The position numbers and the translations under genes were made by a program. Below, piece by piece: positions 1 to 10,573 of a stretch of DNA of 64,000 nucleotides. Source of the stretch: Orobanche coerulescens (taxonomy: Eukaryota; Streptophyta; Magnoliopsida; Lamiales; Orobanchaceae); NCBI GenBank assembly GCA_033398695.1, contig CM065804.1:37029501-37093500 (forward strand), given 5' to 3'. Numbering within the stretch: the stretch's first letter is position 1; every line of letters begins with the position of its first letter. The notes under the pieces were generated by a model. The model was given only the letters and a program-made list of their open reading frames with translations. It was not told where the DNA came from and did not search any database.

Positions 1-1391
1 CACACACACGACAATACGTATCCCTAGAGGCCCCGTCGGACCGTCCCTAGGTGAACATACACATATCTATCCACAACAACCACGATACAGCCATAATTCA
101 AATACTAGAACATGTAAACAAATGCAAAGTGCTTGCCTTTGAGACATTCTTGATGAATCGGAAGTGAAAATCGACTACGGACGATCTGAATGGAAAATGA
201 TGGTTCCTAAATGAAGAATTAGCATAACTCAGTCCCAACGGACATCCATAACCAAAAGGAATACTCCCATAAACCCGATTACATGCTACGACAATGAACG
301 ATCAATCGATACGTGCGAGGGTTTACGCAAAATCTCCCTGTATTGATAATCCACGGATTAAAATCAAGGAAAGTGTATTTGGAATCACCCAATAACCACA
401 ATCGGTAAGGAATATCGTAACATAATTGAACAATTCGGAACTAATCCCTAGAATCCCGAAAAACCCCCAAATGCGTCAAAGTTACGGTTCATGAGGAATT
501 ACCTTGGATTCAACTGATGGAAGATGATAATGTTGATGGCAATATGTTAACACGATTCTACGGTGATGGAATACGATGAATTCTCTCATCAAAGCTGAAG
601 GGAATCGCCCTCTGGAGTCGCCCTGTGAAGAAAACGGAAGAAAAGAGTGAAAAATGTTGTTTCTGAACTGCCCGCTGATATATATATAAAATGTATAGTT
701 AGCGCACGCTAACTATCATAGATAGCGCGCGCTAACGGGGCTGTAACCGGTCCAGTAGATACTGCTACCACTCGCTAGCGCACGCTAACAATAGCGATTT
801 AGCGTATGGTAACTGCACATCGGTAGTGCACGCAAGGTAACAGGAGTAGCGTGCGCTACCTACGCAGCAGTTCAGTACTGCTCACATCAGCAGTACGCTG
901 CTGCCGAAGGTACAATTCTCGAAACGCACGACAAGGCCAGAATCCAGAAACATAAACACGAAGAATACAAGACGACGGAGCTAAGCGCTGAAAGAAAATA
1001 TAATTCCGACCACCGGAGGGTCCGTAATGCGACAACGAAAAAAGGATTCCCTAAACTTATAAAAAATTACAAAAATGGCCCAAGTGTCCGAAAATCACGA
1101 AACGACGTCAGATTTACGAGCCGAAGGTCTCCACACGACCAACTCAATCATACGAACTTGCACGACCCAAGAAACAACGAAAACGAATGAGTTATACTAG
1201 AATCAAACGTTCATACGGCAAAACATGTCATAAAATGAAATCACGTGAAAACATCACCAAAACTCGTCCAAATGGAAAAATCCAAGAATAAAGTATATTC
1301 ACAATGTCGAAATGGTTACAAGAGAGTCGATAAAAATAGACATACACCAAAAATGGAAACTGCTAAAAAATGGAAAGTTACGGATATTACA
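1..1391 (-). repeat. LTR family B, first copy (cut by window start)
   Basis: This is an antisense LTR whose U3 start is on the right: the plus strand ends CGGATATTACA, the reverse complement of TGTAATATCCG. It is followed by ATTTC (1392-1396), the same 5-bp duplication that flanks the complete copy at 14333-16065. Positions 1-1391 align almost base for base with about 14694-16065. A dyad array lies at 690-870, an antisense TATA tract at about 676-692, and an AAG/GTAA donor-like site has its GT at 501-502. No protein coding is seen. The other end lies outside the window. Confidence 0.85.
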
Positions 1392-1939
1392 ATTTCGATT
1401 TCTGGTAATTTCTTTTTTTGGCTAAAGTCCATTTTAACGACTCGCCCTTGACCGTTTCGTCATTCAGAGAATGATTAATTCTTCTCTTTTTGTCATCCGA
1501 GTTCTTTTCGGTGTCGTTTTGTTGAGCTCCGTGCTTTTTGGCGACTTTTCTGCACTTGAGTTCGATTCTTGCGAATCTCGTTCGAAACTACTGTTTTGAG
1601 TTTCCCGTAAGTCCGTTTAACTTTATTGGACGTTTTGTTTACTTCGGTTTGGTTATTCGATCACGTATCGTGATTTTCGGGCGTTTTGGGCCATTTTTGT
1701 AATTTCCCAAAGTTTGGGGTAATCACTTCCGTTGTCGAATTTTGAGCCTTCGGATAGTCGGAATCATGTGTTCTCTTAGTGCTCAGATTCGTATTTGTGA
1801 GTACATGGTAACCGTACCTTCGATTTATATTCAGGTTCGGGTTTCGGGGTCGTCCGGGCCATCGGAGTGGCCACGACCGAGTCACGGCCGGAGCAGCTCG
1901 CCCGCCGAGTTACTGATCATGCGTGCTCGCAGCACTGGC

Positions 1940-2190
1940 CGGACGAAGCGGTTACGGCCGTAAGGTGTGATCCGTTACGGCCGTAAGTGGTCGGCAGTCT
2001 TTGGTAGTTTTGACGAATGCGATTACGGCCGTAGTGACTGGCGCACGGCCGTAAGTGCCGAGTTACGGCCGTAAGGCCCTGTGAGGTTATGGCCGTAAGT
2101 GATCGGCAGGCGCTGGGCGGGTTTGGACGAATGCCGGCTACGGCCGTAAGGCACCCTTGTTACGGCCGTAACCTCGGCCTATATATAGCC
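1940..2190 (+). promoter_or_regulatory. Promoter of LTR A copy 1: TTACGGCCGTAA dyads plus TATA
   Basis: About eight intact or decayed copies of TTACGGCCGTAA occur between 1949 and 2170 (near 1949, 1974, 2019, 2041, 2060, 2083, 2134 and 2158). The last is followed within about 10 bp by CTATATATAG (2180-2188). Copies differ mostly at CpG positions, for example TTATGGCCGTAA. The position in U3 and the abutting TATA box suggest transcription-factor sites; the factor is unknown. Confidence 0.65.
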
Positions 2191-2359
2191 TGGGCTCGGC
2201 CAGACTTCATTTTTACTCGTTTTTCTCCTTTTTTCGGTGGCTGGCGATGGGAGGCTCGGAAAATCGAGTTCTTGGCCGATTCTAATCAATTCCAAGACGT
2301 TTTGGAAGATTCTTGTTGATTATATCATCATCCAATCTGTGTTCTTCGTCCGAATCAAG

Positions 2360-4193
2360 GTATTTTGGCTTCAACCCTTGTTTTTGAAGATTTTGGGGAT
2401 TTTCCTTTTGATTTCGATTCCAATCCGTTTTTTATCAATTAATTGTTGTATAAATGTTGTTTTGAACTTCTTCTACGGATTGGATAATCGTATCTTTGGT
2501 TAGTTCGATCCGAGGGGTGATTTCCTTGTTCTTGAAGGGCCTTGAACATTTAGTGTTCGATTAAATGCCCCAATGAGTTCCTTTCGATAGTTTGTTGGGA
2601 TTTCCGTTGTTTTCGGCCTTGATTCTCGTCGTAATCATGTTTTATTGTTCCTTACGGAGGATTATAGGTACTCGATGATTCCGATGTTGAATTCCGTTGG
2701 TGATTGATGATTCGTGTGGTGTTTTCCCGTAGTAATTTCGGTGCTATCGCGTTCTTGATAGTGTTCGGGAGTTCGAGGCTATTTCGACCGCTTTCCATCC
2801 ATCGTCTTGTTACGATCGTGGTTCCTAGGCAAGTATCTTGCCCATACTTTTCATGTTTCGTAGACGGAATCATTAATAAATGATTTTATGTGCAATCCGA
2901 ATGTTTTAATGAACTTTTAAAAAGATCGGTATGTTCTCGATAATTGTTGTCTTTCAAAAGATAACTCGTATGCTTCGGGTATTAATGTGCTTTCGGAATA
3001 TGTGCGTTAGTTTCGTATGTTGGAAGATGTTAAACATTTTTAGTGAATTTAGTTGACCGTAATTATTTGTTGAGGATTGTGTATTGATATGTGTAATTGT
3101 TCGGTGAATATGTGACGTTGTGTGATATTAGTTGTTATTCGTTTGTGAGGAGGTTCTGACGCTTGGTGTTGTTTGGTATTGGTATTTTCTTGTGGTTTTG
3201 TGACATTAGTTGTGAGTGTACGTCGACTAAAGTGGCCATTCTAGTGAAGTACCTAGCATTTGTATGCATATTTTAGTATTCAAATTATGGCTTCCCGTGG
3301 CGTTCTGGATGATATGTGTATGTTCACCGAGGGACGGTCTGACGGGACTTCTAGGGATACGTATTGCTGTAAGTGTGCGTATCACGAACTGTGGTTAACC
3401 ACCTAAGGATGTCCGACGGGGCTCTGCGGGGTACGGCGTCCGTGAGTCTCGTACCAACGGTTAACTTTGAAATGTTTTGTTGGAGAACTGTGATTTTTGG
3501 CGCATATTTCATCTGATTAGAATGGCAGTCCAAATGGTGTCGTACTTGGCTGGAATGGCACCGACAAATGTGTTGTCTGTGATTTGTCCCTTGACTGTGA
3601 TAATTTGGTAAGGGTACGTGAGTCCTGTGGTTGCACTGTGTATTGTAGCTCTTTGGTGTGTTGTGTTCGACCGTATGGTCAAGTTGCAAAGTTTTGCTCT
3701 CTGTTGTCGTTCTGTGAGACTGTTGTCATGGTAATGTTTGACACAGTGTAGTTTATGTCGGGTTATTCTTGTGAGTATGTGATGTGAATAAGTTGATTCA
3801 CGGACCCCCGTACTTGAGGTTGGAATGTTATGATTGGGTCGTGGACCCCATATTTTGTTATCGAAATCGTATTTTGAAATAAATGATTTTTGGGCGGTGT
3901 CCCTAAGTGTTTCGAAAGGCTTGAAAATTCTTAAACCCCAAATGCTTTCAAAACTCCCGAGATCGTAAAATGTTTTGTAAGATGAAAATGATTTTTATTC
4001 CTATCTTTCATAATTCAAACTGTTTTGATCAAGTGAGTTATCTCGGGAAGTATATTCACGATTTCTATGTTCTTGGAATATGATATGTATGGCTTGTCCT
4101 TGTATTTATACTTGCACTAGCAAAATAGTGGAGTTTTGCTAACCCCCGAGTATTCAGGGGGTGGATGTCTGTTTTGCATCCAGGTACTTGCAG
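2360..4193 (+). other. Putative leader intron inside LTR A copy 1
   Basis: A donor-like ATCAAG/GTATTT has its GT at 2360-2361, about 150 nt after the expected transcription start. The 3' end has TTGCTAAC (CTAAC at 4139-4143), then CCCCC and GGGGG arms, a T-rich run, CAG/GT at 4183 and a second CAG/GT at 4193. The same arrangement recurs in LTRs B, F, G, J and K. Intron status is inferred; no RNA data are available here. Confidence 0.45.
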
Positions 4194-4557
4194 GTTGTTG
4201 GGGAGCAATTCGCAGGATCGTTACGAAGGATGATGGAAGACGGCGATACTAATCACATGAAGACCGGTGTTGAGTCTTTTGGCGATGTCTTGTTGTTTTG
4301 TCCTTCCGTTGTGTATATTATTCCCGTTTTACGGGAATGTTGATTTATGTTAGCCCCTGCGTGGGTATGAGTTGTGAGAAATAGTAATGTATGGTTGATG
4401 TGTATGTTGTGGTAAAAGACCAAATCGGTCTAATGGTTTGTTATTTAGCCATGTCGGCATGTATTATGTTGTTGTGTTTTCTGTATTTAGCCTGGTAGAT
4501 CCTCACGGAGTGGGTCTACTGTGCTGTAATATTCCCGAACGTTTTGGGGGTGATACA

Positions 4558-4962
4558 GAATATGGTATCAGAGCTTAGGTTGCGGAAACCTAGGCTGTCG
4601 GGTCGAGTTTTGTGTTGTCGGGTCTTTTCTTGTCTTGTCTTGTCAGATTTTGTCTGACTGAGTCGTGTCGCGACGCGTTGTCTGAGTTGGTTGGTCGTGA
4701 TTAGTATCGTGGGGCGATCATCATCTTCGTGCGACCTGTGGATGTAAGTCTCCCTTCTTTGTGTTGTGCCTCGTGTGACACGAGCTATTTTTATGATTGT
4801 TTGTTAAGTGATAGGATCCTTCTGGGGATTTTGATTTCACGATATGTATTTAATTGACTCTCGCATTTGGTTTATACGAGGAGTGTCGTAGCTGCTAATG
4901 TCTTTTTACTGTTTTTTTTGTCTGTTGCTTACGATTTTCGAATCGATTTGCTCGTTTTACAA
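4558..4962 (+). mobile_element. Start of element A internal region, truncated copy, with tRNA-Met primer site
   Basis: GAATA separates the LTR from TGGTATCAGAGC (4563-4574), the classic plant initiator tRNA-Met primer-binding site. The following ~390 bp match 19255-19645 closely. Identity stops abruptly at about 4962 (TTTTACAA), where a truncated antisense LTR begins with no TG/CA boundary. The element was therefore broken by deletion or recombination rather than by clean insertion. Confidence 0.8.
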
Positions 4963-5635
4963 GTTCTCCCAGTTCAGTTCCCAGATTTCTAGACCGCTAG
5001 CGTACGCTACCCGAAACGTAGCGTGAGCTAATAGCCTCTCAGTAGCGCGCGCTATCAGTCATAGCGTGTGCTACCTGGACATCAGCCGAGTCCAGAAGTG
5101 AACTACCCAGTACCCACCTGACCCCATTATCGTGCGCTGCCGGACAGACGTAGCGTGTGCTAACAGCATCTCGGTAGCGCGTGCTATCGGCCATAGCGTG
5201 CGCTACCTGGGCACCTGACCGAGTCCAGGAGTAAACTGTCCAGTACTGGACTGACTCGCTAGCGCGCGCTACCAATCAAGCGTAGCGTGCGCTACTGAAG
5301 GTTGCTTAGCGTGCGCTATATATTAATATTAGCGCGCGTTAGGCACAGGGTAAGAACGGTTCTAAATGCCAAACACGACTGAAGCATCAAACGGAACAAC
5401 GCAATGCGCATGATGGCATACAATGGATTTACGGCAACCCCAAAACGGCAGTTCCGAACAACAATTACGAGAATCGGGTCAATGAGGAACGGAGAAGTTA
5501 ACAATTGCGGAATTGAGTAGAATAAATCCGGAAATAAGTATTCTCGAGATACACATACAGTCACACACGAGCCACCAAGACAAGAAAAATACTACATCAA
5601 GAAAGTACTGGGAAAAGAAAAATGCAGATATTACA
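4963..5635 (-). repeat. Truncated antisense LTR E1 (K-related U3)
   Basis: The plus strand ends CAGATATTACA at 5635. The reverse complement starts TGTAATATCTGCATTTTTC and keeps the order of the LTR K U3, including a shared stretch around CGGAACTGCCG. Only U3 is present; the left edge at about 4963 is a break. Unlike K, which carries TTACGTACGTAA, it carries TAGCGTGCGCTA-type dyads at 4996-5341. Confidence 0.65.
4996..5341. promoter_or_regulatory. TAGCG-NN-CGCTA dyad array in LTR E1
   Basis: At least nine copies or near-copies of TAGCGTGCGCTA or TAGCGCGCGCTA occur in about 345 bp, for example near 4998, 5042, 5059, 5163, 5187, 5203, 5259, 5282 and 5306. Spacers are 10-60 bp. Several copies have lost a CpG to TpG. 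Confidence 0.65.
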
Positions 5636-6062
5636 ACCTGATAGTCCATAAAGTAGAAATACCTCACTGCCTCTGCCGACTCAGCACGTTAGCGTGCGCT
5701 ACGGACGATGTTAGAGCGCGCTACTGACCACGAACACCGTGCGCTAGCAAACTCCTAGCTTGCGATAACTGCTAGTCCAGAGAGCAGAATTAGCCACTGC
5801 CTCTGCTATGCCCGGACCATTAACGTGCGCTAAGGCTCAAGGCTAGCGTGCGCTACACAAGCAGAATTAGCGTGCATTAGCCTAGGCCTAGCGTACGCTA
5901 TCAGCCTGTCCAAAAATGCTGCCGCAAGGTCCAATCAACAAGATCATGATCCGAAAGGTATGAAACTCCAAATCAACAATAACAATATCTCAAAGTGTTT
6001 ACAGAGCGACGAAATAGAAAGAACGGCAAGGTCAAACAGTCAATAAAAGTACGGTAATTACA
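5636..6062 (-). repeat. Antisense 3' LTR fragment E2 with its own TAGCG dyads
   Basis: The plus strand ends GGTAATTACA at 6062, next to TTCTCCCCCTGTAAAAAG (6063-6080), which on the minus strand is a purine-rich tract directly before an LTR start TGTAATTACCG. Dyads of the TAGCGTGCGCTA type lie at about 5690-5905. The rest of this LTR is missing and E1 abuts it at 5635/5636. Confidence 0.65.
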
Positions 6063-6084
6063 TTCTCCCCCTGTAAAAAGAAGT

Positions 6085-6515
6085 TTTGTCCCGAAACTTA
6101 AGAAATAAAAGCTTGAGGAATCCGATCGCATCTGCTCTTTGGTCTCCTAAGTCGCTTCCTCGACTCCTTGTCTCGACCATTGCACTATAGCCAACGGGAT
6201 GGTTTTGTACCGAAGTTGCTTCTCACGACGTTCAAGGATCTTCACTGGTTTCTCTAAAAGCTAACATCCTTGGTTACATTAATTTCACTATAGTCAATAA
6301 CATGACTTGGATCCGACACATACTTTCTCAACTGAGACACATGAAAAACGCTATGGACGCGACTCGAAGCTGGGGGCAACGCCATGCGATAAGCTAAATC
6401 TCCAACCCTGTAGTAGAACATGGTCTCCAAAATCGAATTCCAAAGGTAGACGACGAGTATCAGCATACGATTCGATATGTTGAAAGGCATTCTTAAAATA
6501 CAAAATGAACTCAAT
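6085..6515 (-). pseudogene. Ty3/gypsy integrase C-terminus and chromodomain relic (element E2)
   Basis: Reading leftwards, the stretch encodes a RVGDLAYRMALPP segment, then the hallmark HVSQLRKYVSDPSHVIDY, and then a frameshifted remnant of the chromodomain (a VETRSRG..EE-like region around 6150). These features place it in the chromodomain-bearing chromoviruses. The segment between the HVLL-like motif (around 6430) and RVGDLAYR is missing about 30 residues compared with K. Stops and a frameshift interrupt the domain. A TTTCGGGAC-type motif and the polypurine tract follow, as expected at the 3' end of pol. Everything upstream of the integrase tail is lost. This is a dead fragment. Confidence 0.75.
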
Positions 6516-8588
6516 TATAACTGTCTGTACTGTATTCAGACAATACCAAGAATCCCCAAAACATCATCATAACTCACAAATGTGGAATGATCTATCTGTG
6601 CCAAATCGTGACCGTCGGATTGCACCGTCAAATCTCAATCTGGGTCAAACTCAATATCACATAATATATCTGTAGATCAACTATCACAACACAACTATAA
6701 CTAGTCCTGAAACATCGACATATAGTCTGAATGCTCATACGATCAATAACAATGATCCACCATTAAATCAACTGAGAATATCATCGACATTATAAACTCC
6801 AACACGATCAACAAAGAATCAACAACGATCGAGAGTACCAACAACAAGGTGAACTCCAAACAATCAACAATAATGGATCTCAAAGAAATAACCCCGAGTG
6901 TTGAACATACCCCTCAAGCGTATGATCAACCAGTCAAAAACCATCGAACATACCCAACCATAAATGGAGGATGAACGACCAATCCATATGGCTCAAAGAT
7001 GGACGTCACAGTACGCCCGATCCAGAAATGCGTCCATGCACATGTCCACCTCGTATGGAAAACTCAGATATATGTGAGACATGTACCTAATTAGCCTCAC
7101 GGACTGACATCTCGTGTGCACGGTCCAATTCGGAAACATCCACGCACGACCATAGTGTGACTGGCTAAAAATCCTACACCACAACCAATCGGCACGCAGA
7201 TATGACCCCAGATATGTCACGATGCAACATGACAATGACACTCAAAGAATCATATATCCAATAAGGATCAAAAGACTCACCAAAGTGATCAATGATGAAC
7301 TGACAATGAAAAGTCGACACTACCAATCAATAACCAAAACAACAATCTTGGGATCATCATCCGCAATGAATGATCAACACGGTCAATGATCTAAAAAAAC
7401 AGTCATGGGATCAACATCCCTCAACGAAACAATCAATATGAATCTCATCATACGAAACATCAACGTATAACATATACAACAATTTAGCAGAATAATTATA
7501 CTCATAACTGAACAATACTTAAATTACCTCAATGTCGAAGACAATATTCTTTCCACGAACAAACATCCCTGAACGAATACATAGTTATTCGAATAATCTC
7601 GAATGAGGTACAGTCCATTAATATCAATAATCCACCATCCTGATACCCATGTCGATACGATAAACTATCTCCGATACCCGACATTCTACATCACAAGCCA
7701 AGGCTAATTCACATCTCCGTCTCCAATCACACACAATTAAATCATACACATTATGATTTAATCCAAACTAGGTCACAATATACAAACCATCATACCGACA
7801 ATTTACATTTATATATCATTGCTTTATGAATTACAAATGAATAGAAACCGAAACTATTCATTAAGTGTTACAAACCGAACAAGTATAACTTGCCTCGATA
7901 CCAATACAACGAAACTGTTACCAATTCAGTTGCTTTCGCCTACGAGTTCCTCAACCGCGACCAAAGCAATCTACGAACTCTTCAACCTCAACCGCAATAC
8001 AACGGTCATAATCCATTTTTAAACATCATAACTTATTGTAAAAATAAGGATTAATAATCAACAAGTTCGATAACGATCGATATCAATACCACTAAACCAC
8101 AAACTCAACAGTTCCACAATATCTCGATTAAACACGGTCTGAACAATCCAACTCAGACACTTACAAATCCCTGTCCACCATACGAGCCGAAATCTGATGA
8201 TCATATCAGCAACCATTCGAATATTATATCAAAACACATAATTCAGCTCTAGACATGAATATTCCATATTCATATCCAAAACACCCACACTTCTTATAAA
8301 TGTTCATCATCTCATATAATTCAAGAGTCTCTCAAGAATCGCGAATTAATCCGAAATCACGTCCACAATCGACCAAACAACAAAATCCGATGTTCTAACA
8401 TCTAAGCCATCATCTAACTCATAGTTTAAGGCATATATCATCATAACATCAGGAATCGCAACAATACTGCCAAGAACACTATGATTCCCTAACCATGCTC
8501 CTGAAAACATAACATAATCCAATATATAAGTCATCATATCATCATCTTCCTTAACAAACTTCCCGTGGAATACCAAGAATCATCATAA
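6516..8588. other. Unassigned AT-rich DNA, probably decayed LTR-type sequence
   Basis: No ORF, PBS or clean TG/CA boundary could be identified. Short echoes of other LTR U5 regions appear, such as GGGATCATCATCC-like phrases near 7360 and 7400 that resemble the F/G minisatellite. It may be an old antisense LTR, but it matches none of the LTRs in this window well enough to assign. Confidence 0.35.
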
Positions 8589-8610
8589 CACTACTACAAA
8601 ACTGGCTTTT

Positions 8611-8935
8611 AACAGCGGTTAAAATGCCTAATTAACGGCGGTTTAAAAACCGCCGTTATATGTACCGCCGTTGATATTAACAGCGGTTTTTAAAACCGCC
8701 GTTGAATTTGCCAATTAACGGCGGTCTTATTGACCGCTGTTAAACTTGCTCTTAACGGCGGTTCTAGAACCGCCGTTGAATTTTATCATATCTTACGGCG
8801 GTTTTACTAAACCATTGTTAAATGTGAAAAATAACGGTTGAAGGTAACCGTTAAATATGACTCTCCACAGCGGTTATCAAACCGCCGTTAAGTGTAAGAA
8901 TTAACAGCGGTTATGGAGGAACCATTGTTAAAATA
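8611..8935. repeat. CACTA subterminal repeat array
   Basis: About fifteen copies of (T)TAACGGCGGTT or AACCGCCGTTAA occur in both orientations, often as facing pairs around a short AT spacer (for example 8634-8656 and 8684-8705). Later copies decay to forms such as AACCATTGTTAA. Confidence 0.75.
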
Positions 8936-9045
8936 TAAATCGTTTTATCCAGGTTTTGGCCTATTTTGCACAATCCAGTACCTGAATCGGATCAAACTAA
9001 TCAATAAACCACCAAATCGTCGAATCCAAACACACCGAAAAGAAC

Positions 9046-9232
9046 TAACCAACACCAAATTCATTGAACCACCAATACATAGAAAAAGATAATACAAAAA
9101 TCCCAATTCATCCAAAAATAAATCATACAAATATCCAATAACCAACACCAAATTCATTGAACCACCAATACATTGAAAAGATAATACAAAAATCCCAATT
9201 CATCCCAAATAATTCATACAAATATCGATGTA
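9046..9232. repeat. Two tandem ~93-bp units inside the CACTA-associated DNA
   Basis: The phrase AACACCAAATTCATTGAACC recurs at about 9051 and 9144, and the sequence between repeats with few changes. It has no coding meaning. It lies between the subterminal array and the copia D relic. Confidence 0.7.
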
Positions 9233-9664
9233 TTCACACAAAAACACCAAAATCATGTCGCGAGACGATTTCGCACCTCCAAGAAATAAAGTCCCCAATC
9301 AACTCGAATTTTATCAAAAACATCTTCAGACAGTGCTCCAACATCATCAAACATCTGCACATATAAACGTATAATAAACAAACTTTAAATGTAAAAGAGT
9401 AAACAGTTTTATCACCACTTCAAGTAAAAAATATACTACCTCCATCCAACCATCCAAAATACGCGCTCGGGCGATAGTCGACATCCAGTGCATAACATAA
9501 TAACCACACTCCCAACCTCCATTTTGTTTATTACACTAAAACAAAATAAGATACAATTATATGAGTCGCTTTCAGTAAATAAAATCAACACGTACACAAC
9601 ATACACAGTTAAAAAACGCACACTGACACAAACACACAATGCACAACACACAATGCATGCACAA

Positions 9665-10573
9665 ATGTGAGAACTCGCACCGGAATCAAGTATCCAAGAA
9701 GTAGAATATACATTTACAGAACAATTTGTTTCTAAAACTAGTAGTTCCGTACCTGAAGGCGCATTACGGTCAAGATTTGGACAATACCTCTTCCAGTGGC
9801 CTAGCTCACCGCAGTTGAGGCATACATCCGTTTTCTTGGCCCCTTTGCTCTTTTGAACCATTGGGGCCTTGCCCCTTTCCTTGTCGATCTTGGCTATCGG
9901 ACCTAACTGCTTCTTGTTCTTTTTCTTCTTATTCTTGGACTTCCAAGTCTTAAAAGAAATCACAAGTGCAGCTTCCTTTCCCTTTGTCTTCATCTGAGAC
10001 TGGGCAGTCGTCGGTTTGTTCATTAGCCCAGCTAAGTTACATGCAATCTCATTGCAGTTGAAGTTCATGACAAATTGGGAAAAGAGTCGAAGTATTTGCG
10101 AGGATAAGGTCATTTTGGAGAGATGCATGCATCTGAAAATCAAGAGCTTCCAATCTCTCAATCATCGAGATCATCCTGAGGACATGGTCCCCAACCTTCT
10201 CTCCTTCCTTCATCCTGGCGCCGAATAATTGCTTTGATATCTCATATCTAGCAGTTCGGCTATGTTCTCCATAGAGCTCAGCCAGGTGCGCTAAGATGGC
10301 TTGTGAAGACGTCATCTTTTCATGGGCACGTTGAAGCTCATTGGTCATTGAGCCTAACATGTACCCTCGCACTCTTATGTCGTCTTTTACCCATTTCTCA
10401 TGGGCATCGACATCTTCCTGATTGGCTCGGGTTCTTGCAGGAGCCAGGATGTCCGCCTCGACGTATCCCGGCATTTCCATAGTTAGGACAATCCTCAAGT
10501 TCGGCCGATCCACATAGTTCGGACCAGTCAGGACGTTCTTTTCAAGTAGTATAGCGAGTGGGTTCATTGTCAT
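9665..10573 (-). pseudogene. Ty1/copia gag-protease relic (element D)
   Basis: The reading frame starts at an ATG at 10573 and runs leftwards through a copia gag domain with a helical HEKMTSSQAILAHLAELYG region. Near 10080 a frameshift moves the frame. It then passes a Lys-rich linker and one zinc knuckle CLNCGELGHWKRYC (CX2CX4HX4C, about 9785-9830), and reaches the aspartic protease signature SWILDSGASSHIC (about 9670-9710). Immediately after the protease motif the similarity ends and the frame enters unrelated TG-rich DNA, so the rest of protease, integrase, RT and RNase H is deleted. In a complete element these proteins would form the particle and mature it. The order gag-knuckle-DSGAS and the downstream LTR on the same strand support copia. 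Confidence 0.85.

Larger units (their letters stand above)
1392..4557 (+). repeat. LTR family A, first copy (5' LTR, lacks its first ~17 nt)
   Basis: It matches the 3' LTR of element A (21681-24894) throughout and ends GGGGGTGATACA, followed by a primer-binding site, so it is a 5' LTR. Its first bases are separated from it by solo LTR B, as in the second copy at 14315-19237. In order it holds the U3, a TTACGGCCGTAA array, a TATA box at 2180-2188, and about 2.3 kb of R/U5 that contains a probable leader intron. The terminal TGTTACA has decayed to TGATACA. ORFs in this stretch match nothing known and are not credible genes. Confidence 0.85.
8589..9435 (+). mobile_element. CACTA (En/Spm) transposon end
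   Basis: The terminus CACTACTACAAAA at 8589 is a canonical CACTA inverted-repeat end. Behind it lies a dense subterminal array of TTAACGGCGGT and its reverse complement (8611-8935). Arrays of this kind bind the transposition protein in the En/Spm family. No transposase coding is seen. I could not find the matching GTAGTG end, so the right limit is approximate and the element is probably truncated or non-autonomous. Confidence 0.75.

Noticed and set aside
4998..5905. Regularly spaced short palindromes resembling a CRISPR array
   Set aside because: Spacers vary from about 10 to 60 bp, repeats are 12 bp and degenerate, and they lie in U3 of plant LTRs beside TATA boxes. No cas-like gene is present.
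8611..8935. CACTA subterminal TTAACGGCGG units as part of the same LTR dyad system
   Set aside because: They lack the CG-NN-CG dyad geometry, occur in single or facing units, and are fully explained as En/Spm-type subterminal sites.
9436..9670. ORF extension after the copia D protease motif
   Set aside because: Similarity to copia ends right after the DSGAS block; the remaining residues come from TG-rich unrelated DNA.
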